A stretch of 64,000 bases of DNA from contig AP025283.1 of the NCBI GenBank assembly GCA_024347235.1, forward strand, positions 4,650,001 to 4,714,000. Reading direction: 5' to 3'. The notes under the pieces are model-generated. The model ran no database searches. It was not told where the DNA came from and saw nothing but the letters and a program-made list of their open reading frames with translations. The stretch comes from Aliamphritea spongicola (GTDB lineage: Bacteria > Pseudomonadota > Gammaproteobacteria > Pseudomonadales > Balneatricaceae). Below, piece after piece: positions 29,015-38,998 of the stretch. The translations under genes and the position numbers were made by a program. Position 1 is the stretch's first letter; each line of letters opens with the position of its first letter.

Positions 29015-29041
29015 AACCGGCTCACCTGAGCCGGTTTTTTT
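29015..29041 (+). terminator. Intrinsic terminator of aldB
   Basis: AACCGGCT-CACCTG-AGCCGGTTTTTTT, an eight-pair stem and seven T. Confidence 0.85.
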
Positions 29042-29139
29042 ATGTTTTCTGTCTCTGCCCGGCTGGCGCTGTTAGCTGGCTAACATTTTTCCACATTTTT
29101 CCGCCATACTGCCGGCAAATTAACCGATGGCAATACAGC

Positions 29140-29507
29140 ATGTTCGCACTACTCCCGCAAAGTGAAGCCAGTATCTACGGCTTCAAAATCACCGGCAAGC
29201 TGTCGCTGGACGACGAAAAACCATGATCCATCTGCTCAATGATGGCATTGCTGACTACGGCAAAGTCCGGGTTCTGGTGGATATTGATGACTACACCGGC
29301 GCATCGGCAACTGCACTCTGGGAAGATCTGAAGTGGATGTCTTCCCACATTACCGCAGTAGAACGACTGGCAATTGTCGTGGATTCAGAAGCACTGGCCT
29401 GGCTGATCCGCCAGGACGCCCGCATCGCCAAATACGTGGGCGTAGAAGAAAAACACTTCATGCCGGCGGACACAGATAGCGCCTGGGACTGGCTCACCGC
29501 TGACTGA
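29140..29507 (+). CDS. SpoIIAA-like STAS/SEC14-fold protein
   Basis: MFALLPQSEASIYGFKITGKLSLDDEK leads, after one missing A near 29216, into MIHLLNDGIADYGKVRVLVDIDDYTGASATALWEDLKW (split here only for reading). It ends with the typical KYVGVEEKHFMPADTDSAWDWL. This is the SpoIIAA-like fold of about 120 residues, found in many marine bacteria. It has no phosphorylatable serine motif that I can align with SpoIIAA. Function unknown, possibly lipid binding. The gene is isolated; a tandem repeat and a terminator follow. Confidence 0.8.
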
Positions 29508-29515
29508 GCAGTCAG

Positions 29516-29608
29516 GCTCTTCTGCAAAGCTCTTCTGAAAGAGCACTTCTGAAAGGCTCTGCTGAAAAGCTCTGCTGAAAGGCACTGCTGAAAGTGCACT
29601 ACTAAAAG
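29516..29608. repeat. Seven tandem copies of a 13-bp unit
   Basis: Degenerate direct repeats of GCTCTGCTGAAAG, start points 29516, 29529, 29543, 29556, 29569, 29582 and 29595. Units vary at T/G and C/A positions (GCTCTTCTGCAAA to TGCACTACTAAAAG); two units are 14 bp. The array lies between the SpoIIAA-like stop and the terminator at 29642, so it would be transcribed as 3' untranslated RNA. Confidence 0.85.
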
Positions 29609-29641
29609 TTCTCTGTTGTAGCTTTCTCTGCCACAACACTT

Positions 29642-29671
29642 GCAGCTGACGGAACCGTCAGCTGCTTTTTT
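29642..29671 (+). terminator. Intrinsic terminator after the tandem repeat
   Basis: GCAGCTGAC-GGAACC-GTCAGCTGC followed by six T on the plus strand. It ends the transcript of the SpoIIAA-like gene and the repeat. Confidence 0.85.
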
Positions 29672-29680
29672 GCCTGCCCT

Positions 29681-30453
29681 CTACAGGGTCACCACTAAGG
29701 GCCGGTTCTCACGGGGATGGCGCATCACCGTGACATCAATATCGTAAAGTGCCCGAATCTGCTCCGGTACCAGTACCTGATCCACTGTTCCTTCAGCCAC
29801 CAGCCGGCCACCACCCAGCAGGACAATCCGGTCAGCGTACTGCGCTGCCAGATTCAGGTCATGCAAAATGGCCAGCACTCCGGCACCGTCCCGGATAACC
29901 GCCGGGCCACCTCAAGGGTCTGATGCTGATGGGACAGATCCAGTGCAGACGTCGGTTCATCCAGCAGTAAAAACGCTCTCCCGCCGGACACGGCTCCCAG
30001 ATCTGCGCCAGCACCGGGCTAACTGTACCCGCTGCTTTTCACCGCCGGATAACGCCGGATACAGCGCTTCACTCAGGTGTGCCACATCCAGTAACTGTAA
30101 TGCCTGAGATACAATTTCCCGGTCACGTACCCGGCCGGTGCTGTGGGGCAGCCGCCCCAGCATCACCACTTCCGCCACACTGAACGGAAACACCAGCTCA
30201 GATGACTGGGGCAGCACCCTACCATCCGGGCAATCTCACCGGCAGACCAGTCTCCGTAATGACGCCCGTTCAGGTGTAACTGGCCGCTGAAAAACCGCTG
30301 TTCACCGGCCATAATCTTCAGCAGTGACGATTTACCCGCCCCGTTGGGGCCCAGAACAGCAACCATTTCACCGGGCTGAACCTGAACAGTAACGTCATCC
30401 AGAATGGCTTTGCTGCCCGCCTGAAAACAGATATGACTTGCGCTGAAACCCAT
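29681..30453 (-). CDS. hmuV: Heme ABC transporter ATP-binding protein
   Basis: ATPase that powers heme import through HmuU. Walker A is LGPNGAGKSSLL, the signature is LSGGEKQRVQLAR, Walker B is LLLDEPTSALDL, and the switch His is in LAILHDLNLAAQYADRI. Breaks near 30220, 30020 and 29905. Start at 30453 follows GGAGGT. About 257 residues. Last gene of hmuSTUV. Confidence 0.92.
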
Positions 30454-30467
30454 AAAAAGACCTCCGT

Positions 30468-31532
30468 TCAGCCCAGCTTGCGGGCACGGTAAATGACCAT
30501 GCCTATAAAGAACGGCCCGCCAATGATTGTCGTGATAAGCCCGATAGGCAGTTCTGCCGGCGCGATCAGCGTCCGGGCCAGCATATCGGCACAGAGCAGG
30601 AACAGTGCCCCAGCAACGCGGATGCAGGTAACAGATAGCGGTGATCCGGCCCCAGTGTCAGACGTACAATGTGCGGGACGATCAAGCCAACAAAACCGAT
30701 CATGCCGGAGACCGCCACGCTGGCACCAACCCCCAGCGCCGTCAGTAAAATAATCCGTTTCTTCACCGCTTCAATGCGCACGCCGAGATGCCGGGCTTCC
30801 GACTCCCCAGCAACAGGGCATTGAGGTTTTTCGCCTGCATTGGCAGGCCCACCAGCGTCACCGTGATCAGCACACCTGCAGCAATGACGGTTTCCCAGGT
30901 CGCACCTCCCAGGCTGCCCATACTCCAGAATGTCAGGGTACGCAGCTGGGCGTCATCCGCCATGTATGTCATAACACCCACGCCGGCCCCGGTAACAATA
31001 CCAATGGCGATACCCGCCAGCAGCATGGTTGTTATAGAGGTGCCATACCGGGTGGTGGCGATTCTTGCCACAATGAGGGTCGTCAGAAATGCGCCGGCAA
31101 ATGCAGCAACCATCAGCGCATAGGGCCCCAGCCACTGATACACAACGGAGAAATAACTGCCGCCCAGTACAATCACAGCCACCGCTGCCAGCGATGCCCC
31201 GCCGGTGACACCGATCAGTCCCGGGTCAGCCAGGGATTTCGGAATAACCCCTGCATCGCCGCGCCACACACCGCCAGCGCTGCGCCCACCAGCATCCCGA
31301 GAACCGTGCGGGGTAAGCGGATTGATTCGACCACCAACTGCATATGCGCAGGCACATCTGCCACCATCACACCGATACTTGCCAGTACCGCATAATAGGA
31401 CTGCGCCATGCTGATGGACATCGGCCCGACCCCCACAGACAGCAAGACACTGAGCGTCAGGGCCGCCACCAGACTCAGCAGCGACCACTTCACCCGCCGC
31501 TCCCGGGCGGTTAATACCATGCCTGTCATCAC
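30468..31532 (-). CDS. hmuU: Heme ABC transporter permease
   Basis: FecCD-family permease with about ten helices: RLPRTVLGMLVGAALAVCGA, DPGLIGVTGGASLAAVAVI, GMIGFVGLIVPHIVRL (the ATPase-coupling loop) and PIGLITTIIGGPFFIGMVIYR. Breaks near 31245, 30805 and 30615. The C-terminal YRARKLG ends at 30468. About 355 residues. Its ATG overlaps the hmuT stop (29532-type ATGA overlap at 31529-31532). Confidence 0.92.
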
Positions 31533-32412
31533 TGTACTGTCTGGGCTGAGTGCTGAGCTGACAGCTGCCCGGCGTCCGGATAAAACGCCCGGATCAGGCC
31601 TTCCACCGCTTCACCGATCCGCGGGCCAAAGCCCAGCATCAGCATGCCATCCATTTTCACCAGCCGGCGCTCGGCCGCTGCCGGTGTCATGGCAAAGCCC
31701 GGCTTGGACAGAATTTCACTGTTTACTTCGTGATTACCTTCCCGGGTCATCATCAGAATGATATCCGGCCGGGCCGCAGCAATCGCTTCATCCGGCATGG
31801 GCTTATACCCCTCGAAACCGGATGCAGCATTTACCCCGCCGGCCAGACGGATAACGGTATCCGCGTGGGTGTTTTCACCGCCGATAATGGCACTGCCGTT
31901 GGCATTGCTCAGCACAAACATCACCCGTACCGGCTGATCAACCGCTTCCAGCTGCCGCTGTGCCTGAGTCACAGAAGCATCTACTGCGGCCCACAGCTCA
32001 TGCCCTTCTTCAGGTTTATCCAGCAGTGTCGCCAGCCCAATGATTTTCTCCCGCACCGTGGCCAGCGTTGGTGCCGCGCTGTACTGATGAATCATCACCC
32101 CTGCGGCAGTAATCTGACGCAGAGTTGTATCCGGACCGGAATCTTCCGTGGCAATCATCACTTCAGGTGCCAGTGATAAGGTGCCTTCTGCGGAGATATT
32201 TCGCTTATAGCCTATCTGAGGCAGCTCCTGGCCCGCTGTGGATAACCGGACGTGGTATCCACCCCGACCAGACGGTGCTCTTCCCCCAGCGCATAGATGA
32301 TTTCGGTCAGGGAACCGTCGGCAGACACAATGCGCTCCGGCGCCGCCTGTGCCAACGGTGCCAGCATCATCAGCCCGGCCAGCAAAGGCGTAAACAGAGA
32401 CCGGCGGATCAT
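31529..32412 (-). CDS. hmuT: Periplasmic heme-binding protein
   Basis: Signal peptide MIRRSLFTPLLAGLMMLAPLAQA, then PERIVSADGSLTEIIYALGEE and VGVDTTSGYPQ. After a break near 32230 comes LPQIGYKRNISAEGTLSLAP, where the Tyr is the usual heme ligand region of the HmuT/PhuT group. The C-terminus FGPRIGEAVEGLIRAFYP matches. About 294 residues. It passes heme from the outer-membrane receptor to HmuUV. ATGA overlaps on both sides. Confidence 0.9.
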
Positions 32413-33489
32413 GCGGCAACCTCCCGCCCCGGCAGGCTCTCTGCCAGATCACGCCAGACGGTATTTTCCGGGTCACCTTCCTGACGCTGGCCGAAGAACT
32501 GGGCCACAGTTTCGCCGGCATTGTCATACAGCTCCACCGAAGTAACGATGCCGTCTTCTGTTGATTTACGGATCAGCCAGGCGCTGGCCACACCGCTCTC
32601 CAGCAGGTGCAGGTTAAATTCAGGGTCCAGTACATTCAGCCACGGCCCCATTCGCTTAATGGTTTTCACAGGGCCGGTATGAATCTGAATATTGCCCCGG
32701 TTACCCACAAAACACATGATGGATAATTCTTTTGCCGCCGCCTGCTCCAGCAAGGTAACAATGCCTGCAGGATCAATCGCCTCGGCATGCGGTGCGCCCA
32801 CCAGACGGAATGCCTGCTCGCGGCTGACTTTGTGCCGGCGTAACATACCGAAGAACTGATGCACATCGGTCATAGCCAGCCATTCTTCGGTTAACTTCGC
32901 CACATCCACCTGTTCATCGGCCGCATATTCCGGTACTTCCCCGCGTCACTGTAGGTTTGTTCACCGCCCTGCTCAGCGGCACGGAAGGTCTCTACCAGCT
33001 CAACGTAGCCCTGTTCGTTACTGTCCGGTTGCAGGAATATCTTCTGGATAGCAGTGCCGGTATTATCAAAAACTGCAGGCTGAAACGGTCACCCCGGGCG
33101 GTTTCTTCCCGCACGGCATAGCCAAATGCCCAGCGGCTGAGCACAATCCGTAAATCAATCTTGCGGTCTTCAGTGATGACCAGCCCCATCGGGCCACCGA
33201 TACGGACGTTGTCGTAAATACCTTTACGTTCGTGCACAGCATATTCATTTCGGGTCAGGGTCATGATGTAACCCAGCGCTGGCATCGCCCGGATCATGTC
33301 GGCAAACTGATCATTCAGTCGCACACTCTGTACTCCGCACTGCTGGTCGATCAGCGCTGCTTCAGATACCTCCAGCTTATGGGCAATATCCCGGCGGCGG
33401 ATTTCAGGTTCAGCCGCCATCAGCTGAGTAAAACGCTGCTGCAGTGTGCTGTCGGTCAGAGAACGGGTAAATAATTCGGTTAATGGCAT
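32409..33489 (-). CDS. hmuS: Hemin-degrading/trafficking protein HmuS/HemS
   Basis: Cytoplasmic heme chaperone or heme-cleaving protein with two similar halves. Half one has MTLTRNEYAVHERKGIYDNV; half two has IMCFVGNRGNIQIHTGPVK and MGPWLNVLDPEFNLHL, with the heme-ligand His in the second. Breaks near 33070 and 32940. About 360 residues, normal. First gene of hmuSTUV; 151 bases downstream of the receptor gene, with palindromic stretches (for example TGCCTGCC-T-GGCAGGCA) between. Confidence 0.9.
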
Positions 33490-33640
33490 TGTCTGTGCTC
33501 CACTGTTGCCTGCCTGGCAGGCACATCATCAAAAGTATGTTGTTAACGCGCGATGCCGCGTTGCTTTAAAGGGGAAAAACAACACGGCATACTGCTTACG
33601 CGGGCGGGCTGAAGCCGGTGACCGGCTCCGGCGCCAGTCC

Positions 33641-35510
33641 TCAGAAGTTATACGAGAGGGATAACCGGTACTCGCGGCCTACTTCCACCGCTTCGGTGTT
33701 ATCCATCACCCGTTTGTCGCCAAGGTTATAAATCGATGCCTGAATATCGAGGTTCTCCCCAGGTGCTTGGTAAAGCCAACATTCACCAGGGTATGGCTGT
33801 CGATTTCACTGGTATTTGCCGCATCGTTGTACTGCTTGCTCACCGAGCGCACCGCCACATACAGGCTGCTATCAATCGCCGGCAGCATCTGATTCAGTTT
33901 CAGGTTGGCGGTATGACGGGGACGTTTGGTCAGTTCTTTACCTTCGTTATCGCCGCTCTTATTTTCGGTATCCAGGAAGGTGTAGTTAAAGCTCAGCTTG
34001 CTGGTGTCCGTCACCTGCCAGCCGGCAGATGCTTCCAGACCGTTAATCTGTGCCTTATCCACGTTGTTGTACTGAGCCACCGTCACAAAGCCGTCTACGG
34101 TATCAGTGGTGGTGATCAGGTCATCAATCTCGGTATTGAACGCTGCTACCGAAGCATCAAAGGTGTCACCCACATACGCCAGGCTGATTTCCTTGGTTTT
34201 GCTGGTTTCCGGCTGCAGATCATCATTACCCTCATAACGGCGCGGGCCGGCTGGGATAACGTACTGGCTGGAACCTTCCCGAATGGACGGGGCGATGTAA
34301 CCGTGGGAATAACCTGCCTTCATGCTCCAGGCATCATTGATCTGCCAGTTCCAGTAAGCCTTCGGACTGATCTCGCTGTCATAGCGGTTATGGTCATCGT
34401 ATGCAGCGCCTAACGTCAGGCTGTGTGCGTCGGTCAGGTCGATACGGTCCTGCAGGTACAGCGACCAGGAACGGAATTCATCCGCAAAGTCACGGTCGAA
34501 ACGGTCAGCGCCTTCAATCCGGCGCTCGATACCGGCACTCAGATAGTTGCTTTCATTCAGCGCACCGTCGAGATCCACTGAGTAGTTTTCTTCGGTGATC
34601 TTCCACTCATTAGTGCCCTCTGTCAGGTCTGTCTTGCCCTTAACCGCACCGGTGCTCAGATTGAAACCGCTCACAACGGTACTGTAGTCAACACTGAATA
34701 AACGGCGTTCCTGATCCAGTTCATTCTGCACCACGGTGCCCCGGCTGTTATCAATGTCTTCACCGTCTTCATCGCCGGCGATTAAACCGAACTGTAAGCG
34801 GCTGACTTCATCCAGGTTAATGCCCAGATCCGCCTGCAGGTTTCTGACATCACGGGCAGACTTAATCGTCAGGCCGTCATCGTCTTCAACCGCATCTGAG
34901 TTGCTCTTTCCAGCGCAATGCTCAGATCAACGGATTCGCTCAGCGGGCCGGCAGCCGTGACAGTAATACCTTCGCCATCGCCACCGCCGGAACCGTCCAG
35001 GCGCTGGGCATCCACCGTTACCGAGCCGCTCCACTCATCACCGGCCTGTTTGGTAATGATGTTAATTACACCGGACAGCGCATCTGAACCGTAAATGCTT
35101 GAAGCAGCACCGCGGATAATCTCGATCCGCTCAATGTTTTCTACCGGTACCCAGCTATAACGGTAACCCGGGCCAAACGGCAGGTTCCGGTCACTGTTCG
35201 GAATACGTTTACCATTCACCAGAATCAGACTGTATTCCGCTTCCATGCCACGGATTTTGATCACTTTGGAAGAGTTGTTACCGGAAATACCGGTGGTGAT
35301 GCCCGGGGCGGTTTCCAGCGCTTCTACCAGATTGGTTGCACCGCTGGCTTTAATTTCAGCAGCGGTCACCACACTGACCGAACCCGAATATTCTTCAGCC
35401 GTCACAGGGGCCTTTGCGGAAACTAAAATGGTATTATCGTCTTCTGCCAGCGAATTTTGGGCGTGCGAAAGCAGCACAGCTGTTGCCAGCAATGAGGGAA
35501 TGGTTTTCAT
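33641..35510 (-). CDS. TonB-dependent heme/iron receptor
   Basis: Outer-membrane receptor. Signal peptide MKTIPSLLATAVLLSHAQNSLA, TonB-box region DDNTILVSA, plug domain SGATNLVEALETAPGI with IKIRGMEAEYSLILVNGKR and IERIEIIRGAASSIYGSDALSGVINI (cited in part), then a 22-strand barrel ending REYRLSLSYNF with terminal Phe. Breaks near 34900, 34740 and 33765. About 622 residues, the size of the smaller CirA/HmuR-type receptors. Start at 35510 opens the signal peptide; a longer frame is rejected. Between hemP and hmuS, so heme is the likely ligand. Confidence 0.9.
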
Positions 35511-35679
35511 AATTAAATTGTCAGTTAGTTGTGTACGTAAACGTGCATCAGCATTCACTGATGCACCCTGATCATTCCTTTGAACGATCCACTAACTGGC
35601 TGCCGATCTGGTGGCTGGCTTAGCGGGGATATGTAGTGCAGAAACTGCAACGGATAACCTGCTGGCTATCCGGTTAATA

Positions 35680-35835
35680 TTACTTCGTCAGTATCAGCTT
35701 GCCGTTACGGGTAATACGCAAACGGTAATCTTCACCGTTATGTACGATGATGATCTGATTGCTCTGTGGCATCAGTTCCTGAAGCTGAATCCGTCTTTCT
35801 TCCTGGGAAGTAACTACAACGGGTTTATCGGTCAC
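35680..35835 (-). CDS. hemP: Hemin uptake protein HemP
   Basis: A 51-residue protein starting at GTG 35835. It reads MTDKPVVVTSQEERRIQLQE, then LMPQSNQIIIVHNGEDYRLR and ITRNGKLILTK. The I-x-H-x-G-x-x-Y-x-L-R-x-T-x-x-x-K-L-I-L-T-K pattern is the HemP family signature. It is too short for most gene finders and is hidden under a longer antisense frame. HemP proteins are Fur-controlled and promote heme receptor expression in other bacteria. A Fur box lies 60 bases upstream; the receptor follows in the same direction. Confidence 0.88.
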   Translation of the reverse strand: MTDKPVVVTSQEERRIQLQELMPQSNQIIIVHNGEDYRLRITRNGKLILTK

Positions 35836-35895
35836 TTTTTAATTCTCTTATTAAGCAGATTTAGCCCGGAGACAAGCTCAACAAACGCTATTCTT

Positions 35896-35914
35896 AATGA
35901 TAAGTATTATCATT
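35896..35914 (-). promoter_or_regulatory. Fur box ahead of hemP
   Basis: AATGATAAGTATTATCATT, a perfect 8-3-8 dyad that closely matches the Fur consensus GATAATGATAATCATTATC. It is 61 bases before the hemP start and probably controls hemP, the receptor and perhaps hmuSTUV. Confidence 0.82.
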
Positions 35915-36063
35915 TAATCATTTTGCAATACTTTTAGCAACCATAATGTGTACCCGCCTTCATAACAAAAACGTTTAACGACAGAACTAAAGTATTACTA
36001 CGGAGGAACCCGCCCTATGAGAACACAGTCCTACTGGCCTCACACGGCGGGCAATGCGAAAAA

Positions 36064-37275
36064 CTAGGCGGGGTTATCCGTCTCTTTCTGCAGCGTCTCA
36101 ATGTAGCTCAGCCAGTTGTTAGCACTGTCCTGAGCCGAAGGGTATTCACTGGCGTGCATAAAGCTCTCACGGGCCTTATCCAGCTGAGCATTATTCAGGC
36201 TTGCCATGCCCTGCATGATGTACAACTGGCCGGCATTATCCGGTGCCGCCGCAATGGCTTTACCTAATGCCTGATAAGCGGCCCGCCAGCGCCGTAACTG
36301 CATATTCACCTGTGCCAACTGCTGATACATGAGGGTACTATCTGTTCGTTCCGCCAGCATCTCCAGCAACGGCCGTGCGGCCTGATAATCTTTGGCTAAC
36401 AGATAAGCCTGCACCAGCATCTTCTGGGTCTTTCGGTTATTCTTCAAGCGTTTTTCCGTCAGCGATTCGCGGATAATTTCCACCGCCCGTTGCGGCGACC
36501 CTTCCTGAATCAGCAGCTGCGCCAGCCAGCGTACATACTTATCACTTTGCAGAACCCCGTTAACATAGGCGCCGCGCAGGGTAACCAGTACCGATTTATC
36601 ATCGTTCTGCTGCTGATAACCATAGGCCAGTTGCTGCCAGAAAAACGCATTTTCCGGCTGGCGGGTCACCAGTACTTTGAGCAAATCCGTTGCCTGCTTA
36701 AATTGCTTCAGACGCCAGTGGGCCACCAACTGGATCTGATACCAGGCATCCGGTGGTGAAGCATGCAACGCAATGGCCTGCCGGGCCGCAGGAATAACCT
36801 TCTGCCAGTCTTTCAGTGCACTGTAAGCCTGTGCCTGCATCAGATAATCATTGGCCCCGGGCTTACCGCCCGCCTGCTGCCAGGCAGAAAAATTCTTCAG
36901 GCTGCGCTGCCACTGTTCAGTCTGATAACTCAGTTGGGCAATGTTATGCAGCAATTGCAGCTGCCGCGGCTTTTCCAGCTGTTTAAGCTGATAGGCCTGA
37001 CTGAACGCCTTCAGCGCCCCTGTATAGTTTTCCTGCGCGAGCCGTACTGCGCCGGACATATGCAATGCCTGCGCCCGGGCATAATCCGACAACTTCTCCG
37101 CTAACAGAGCGTTCACCTGCTTAAGCGCCTGGCTGTATGCACCGTTATTGTAAGACTCATGAACCGCCAGCAATTTTTTATACACAGCGGGCGACAGCGT
37201 CTTCGCCATAACCGGCGAAGTCATACCCAGTGTCAGACCGGCCATCAGAGCCAGTAACAGCATCCGTATTTTCAT
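36064..37275 (-). CDS. Exported TPR-repeat protein of the TonB2 cluster
   Basis: Signal peptide MKIRMLLLALMAGLTLGMTS, then about 380 residues of helical TPR units, such as GALKAFSQAYQLKQ, PENAFFWQQLAYGYQQ and WRAAYQALGKAIAAAPDNA. Start at 37275 opens the signal peptide; a frame seven codons longer exists. Intact. TPR proteins of this kind are the last gene of TonB2/TtpC clusters in Vibrio and related bacteria and are thought to assist the periplasmic side of the complex. Its first 55 residues are duplicated in the hybrid gene just upstream. Confidence 0.85.
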   Translation of the reverse strand: MKIRMLLLALMAGLTLGMTSPVMAKTLSPAVYKKLLAVHESYNNGAYSQALKQVNALLAEKLSDYARAQALHMSGAVRLAQENYTGALKAFSQAYQLKQLEKPRQLQLLHNIAQLSYQTEQWQRSLKNFSAWQQAGGKPGANDYLMQAQAYSALKDWQKVIPAARQAIALHASPPDAWYQIQLVAHWRLKQFKQATDLLKVLVTRQPENAFFWQQLAYGYQQQNDDKSVLVTLRGAYVNGVLQSDKYVRWLAQLLIQEGSPQRAVEIIRESLTEKRLKNNRKTQKMLVQAYLLAKDYQAARPLLEMLAERTDSTLMYQQLAQVNMQLRRWRAAYQALGKAIAAAPDNAGQLYIMQGMASLNNAQLDKARESFMHASEYPSAQDSANNWLSYIETLQKETDNPA

Positions 37276-37328
37276 ACACCTAACCTGTTTTCCCATAGCC
37301 GGCAGGTAACTGCCAGTTTCAGTTCAGA

Positions 37329-37787
37329 TTACTTTTCTAACTTGAATTCAAATCGCTGCTGGATTCGATAACTACTGCCTGTTGGCGCATAACGCCAACC
37401 AAGCACTGCACGACGAACAGCCTTATCGAAGACTCTCTCAGGCTGGGACTCAACGATCCGGAAAGTATCCGGCAGCACATTTCCGCTGGCGTCCACCTCA
37501 AACTCTGCGACGACATAGCCTTCAGCTACGGACTGCAAATCTTGCTGCGCCAGCTTCACTGAATCTGGCATATGTGACGGCCGGGGCCGTACACCATTCA
37601 ATGGGCTATTCTCCAGCGGTGTATTCTCCTGCTTATACGTCTGACTATAAGCACTATCTTTGTAAGACTCATGAACCGTCAGCAGTTTTTCATACATAAC
37701 AGGTGACAGCGCCTTTGCCATTACCGGCGATGTCATACCCAATGTCAGACCGGCAATCAGAGCCAGTAACAACCTGCTTATTTTCAA
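37329..37787 (-). CDS. Hybrid: TPR-protein N-terminus fused to a TonB C-terminal domain
   Basis: Intact 152-residue frame from TTG 37787. Residues 1-55 copy the TPR protein: signal peptide LLLALIAGLTLGMTSPVMAK, then LLTVHESYKDSAYS against LLAVHESYNNGAYS. From about residue 88 it is a TonB C-terminal domain: EGYVVAEFEVDASGNVLPD, FDKAVRRAVLGWRYAPTGS, RIQQRFEF, matching the TonB next door at most positions. It lacks the TonB membrane anchor and Pro-rich span, so it should be a soluble periplasmic TonB domain. The upstream non-coding sequences of this gene and the TPR gene also match (ACAGGTTA ahead of both starts). Confidence 0.85.
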   Translation of the reverse strand: MKISRLLLALIAGLTLGMTSPVMAKALSPVMYEKLLTVHESYKDSAYSQTYKQENTPLENSPLNGVRPRPSHMPDSVKLAQQDLQSVAEGYVVAEFEVDASGNVLPDTFRIVESQPERVFDKAVRRAVLGWRYAPTGSSYRIQQRFEFKLEK

Positions 37788-37840
37788 GAGCTTAACCTGT
37801 ATTTCAGCACCAGCGGGCAGGCGATCACCCAGCCTCCGGA

Positions 37841-38589
37841 TTAATTTTGCATACTAAACTTAAACCGTTGCTGGGTACGGAAGGCACTGCCAGTCGGCGC
37901 ATAACGCCAGCGCAGGACTGCACGACGAACCACCTTGTCGAAAACTTTCTTCGGTTTAGACTCTAAAACTTTGTAACTGTCAGTCACTATATTGCCGTTA
38001 GCATCCACTACAAATTCAACCAGCACATACCCTTCAATTCTGCGACGTCTGGCACGGCTGGGATAACTGGGCTCACCCCGTATTTCAGGTGCAGCAGATA
38101 CATTCATCGGCAATTGGGCTGACATGGCAGAAGGTGCCACTACTGGTGTTGGCGGAGCATCCGTTGCCGGGGCAGGCGCCTGTACCGTTTCTACAGGCTC
38201 AGCCACTGGCTCCGGCTTAGCCGGCTTAGGCGGCGTCGGTTTAGCCACTTCCAGCTGATCCGTATGGGGGATACTTTAAGTGCCATATCCAGATCAATTT
38301 CCGGCAAATCCAGCTTTACTGCCACCGGCTGAATGTCCAGCTGGGGCTTCAGATCCACTTCCGGCTGATCCGGCCGTTGCTGGGGTTGTGACAACTGCGG
38401 CGGTGTCAGGGCTTCCCGCTGGCGAACCTGCAACTCATCGTCGAACCGCAACTGCTGCATATTCAGTTTCAGGGTTTCCTGAATCACCTGTTCAACCGGC
38501 ACACCGATACCTGCCAGCCGGGCCATCACCAGAAACAGCATCAGCGTGACCAGCAGCGCCAGAGGCACAAAGGCTATTTGCCTGACCAT
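37841..38589 (-). CDS. tonB: TonB energy-transducing protein (TonB2 type)
   Basis: N-terminal anchor MVRQIAFVPLALLVTLMLFLV, a short Pro-rich linker (KPTPPKPAKPEPVAEPVE) and the C-terminal receptor-contact domain: YPSRARRRRIEGYVLVEF, KVFDKVVRRAVLRWRYAPTG. One break near 38265. About 249 residues, in the TonB2 size range. Its ATG overlaps the exbD TAA. It carries proton-motive energy from ExbBD/TtpC to outer-membrane receptors, including the heme receptor in this window. Confidence 0.92.
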
Positions 38590-38998
38590 TAACCGTCTTC
38601 CCGGGTAGCCACCGCCACCTGTTCTATGCCCATCAGATTAATCACGTCCAGCACTTCAATTAACAATCCTGTGCCGGCTTCTTTATCCGCCTGAATCAGT
38701 ACCCCGAGATTCGGCTCATCGGCCCGCAACCGTTCCAGTGCAGGACGTACCATGCGGATATCCAGTTGTTGTTTGTCCAGCCAGATCTCACCGTCTGCGG
38801 TAATCGCGATACGTGCCCCTGAGCTTTCACCGGCTCAGCACTCTGTGCCTGCGGCCGGTTAATTTCGACCCCGGCATCACGGACAAAGGTGGTGGTCACA
38901 ATGAAGAAAATCAACATGATGAAAACGATGTCGAGCATCGGGGTCATATCAATGCCGGATTCATCTTCCTGCATTTCAAAATTCGGTCGAACGGCCAT
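38589..38998 (-). CDS. exbD: ExbD biopolymer transport protein
   Basis: Single-helix ExbD: DESGIDMTPMLDIVFIMLIFFIVTTTFV with the proton-path Asp (helix about residues 20-42), then AGVEINRPQAQSAEP. After a break near 38815 the periplasmic part reads IAITADGEIWLDKQQLD and ends VAVATREDG. About 136 residues. TAATG/TGATG overlaps with tonB and exbB. Confidence 0.9.

Noticed and set aside
29516..29608. CRISPR-like array
   Set aside because: Units are contiguous 13-mers without spacers; it is a plain tandem repeat.
33736..34413. 225-codon plus-strand open frame
   Set aside because: Antisense to the TonB-dependent receptor barrel; His- and Gln-rich composition typical of a shadow frame.
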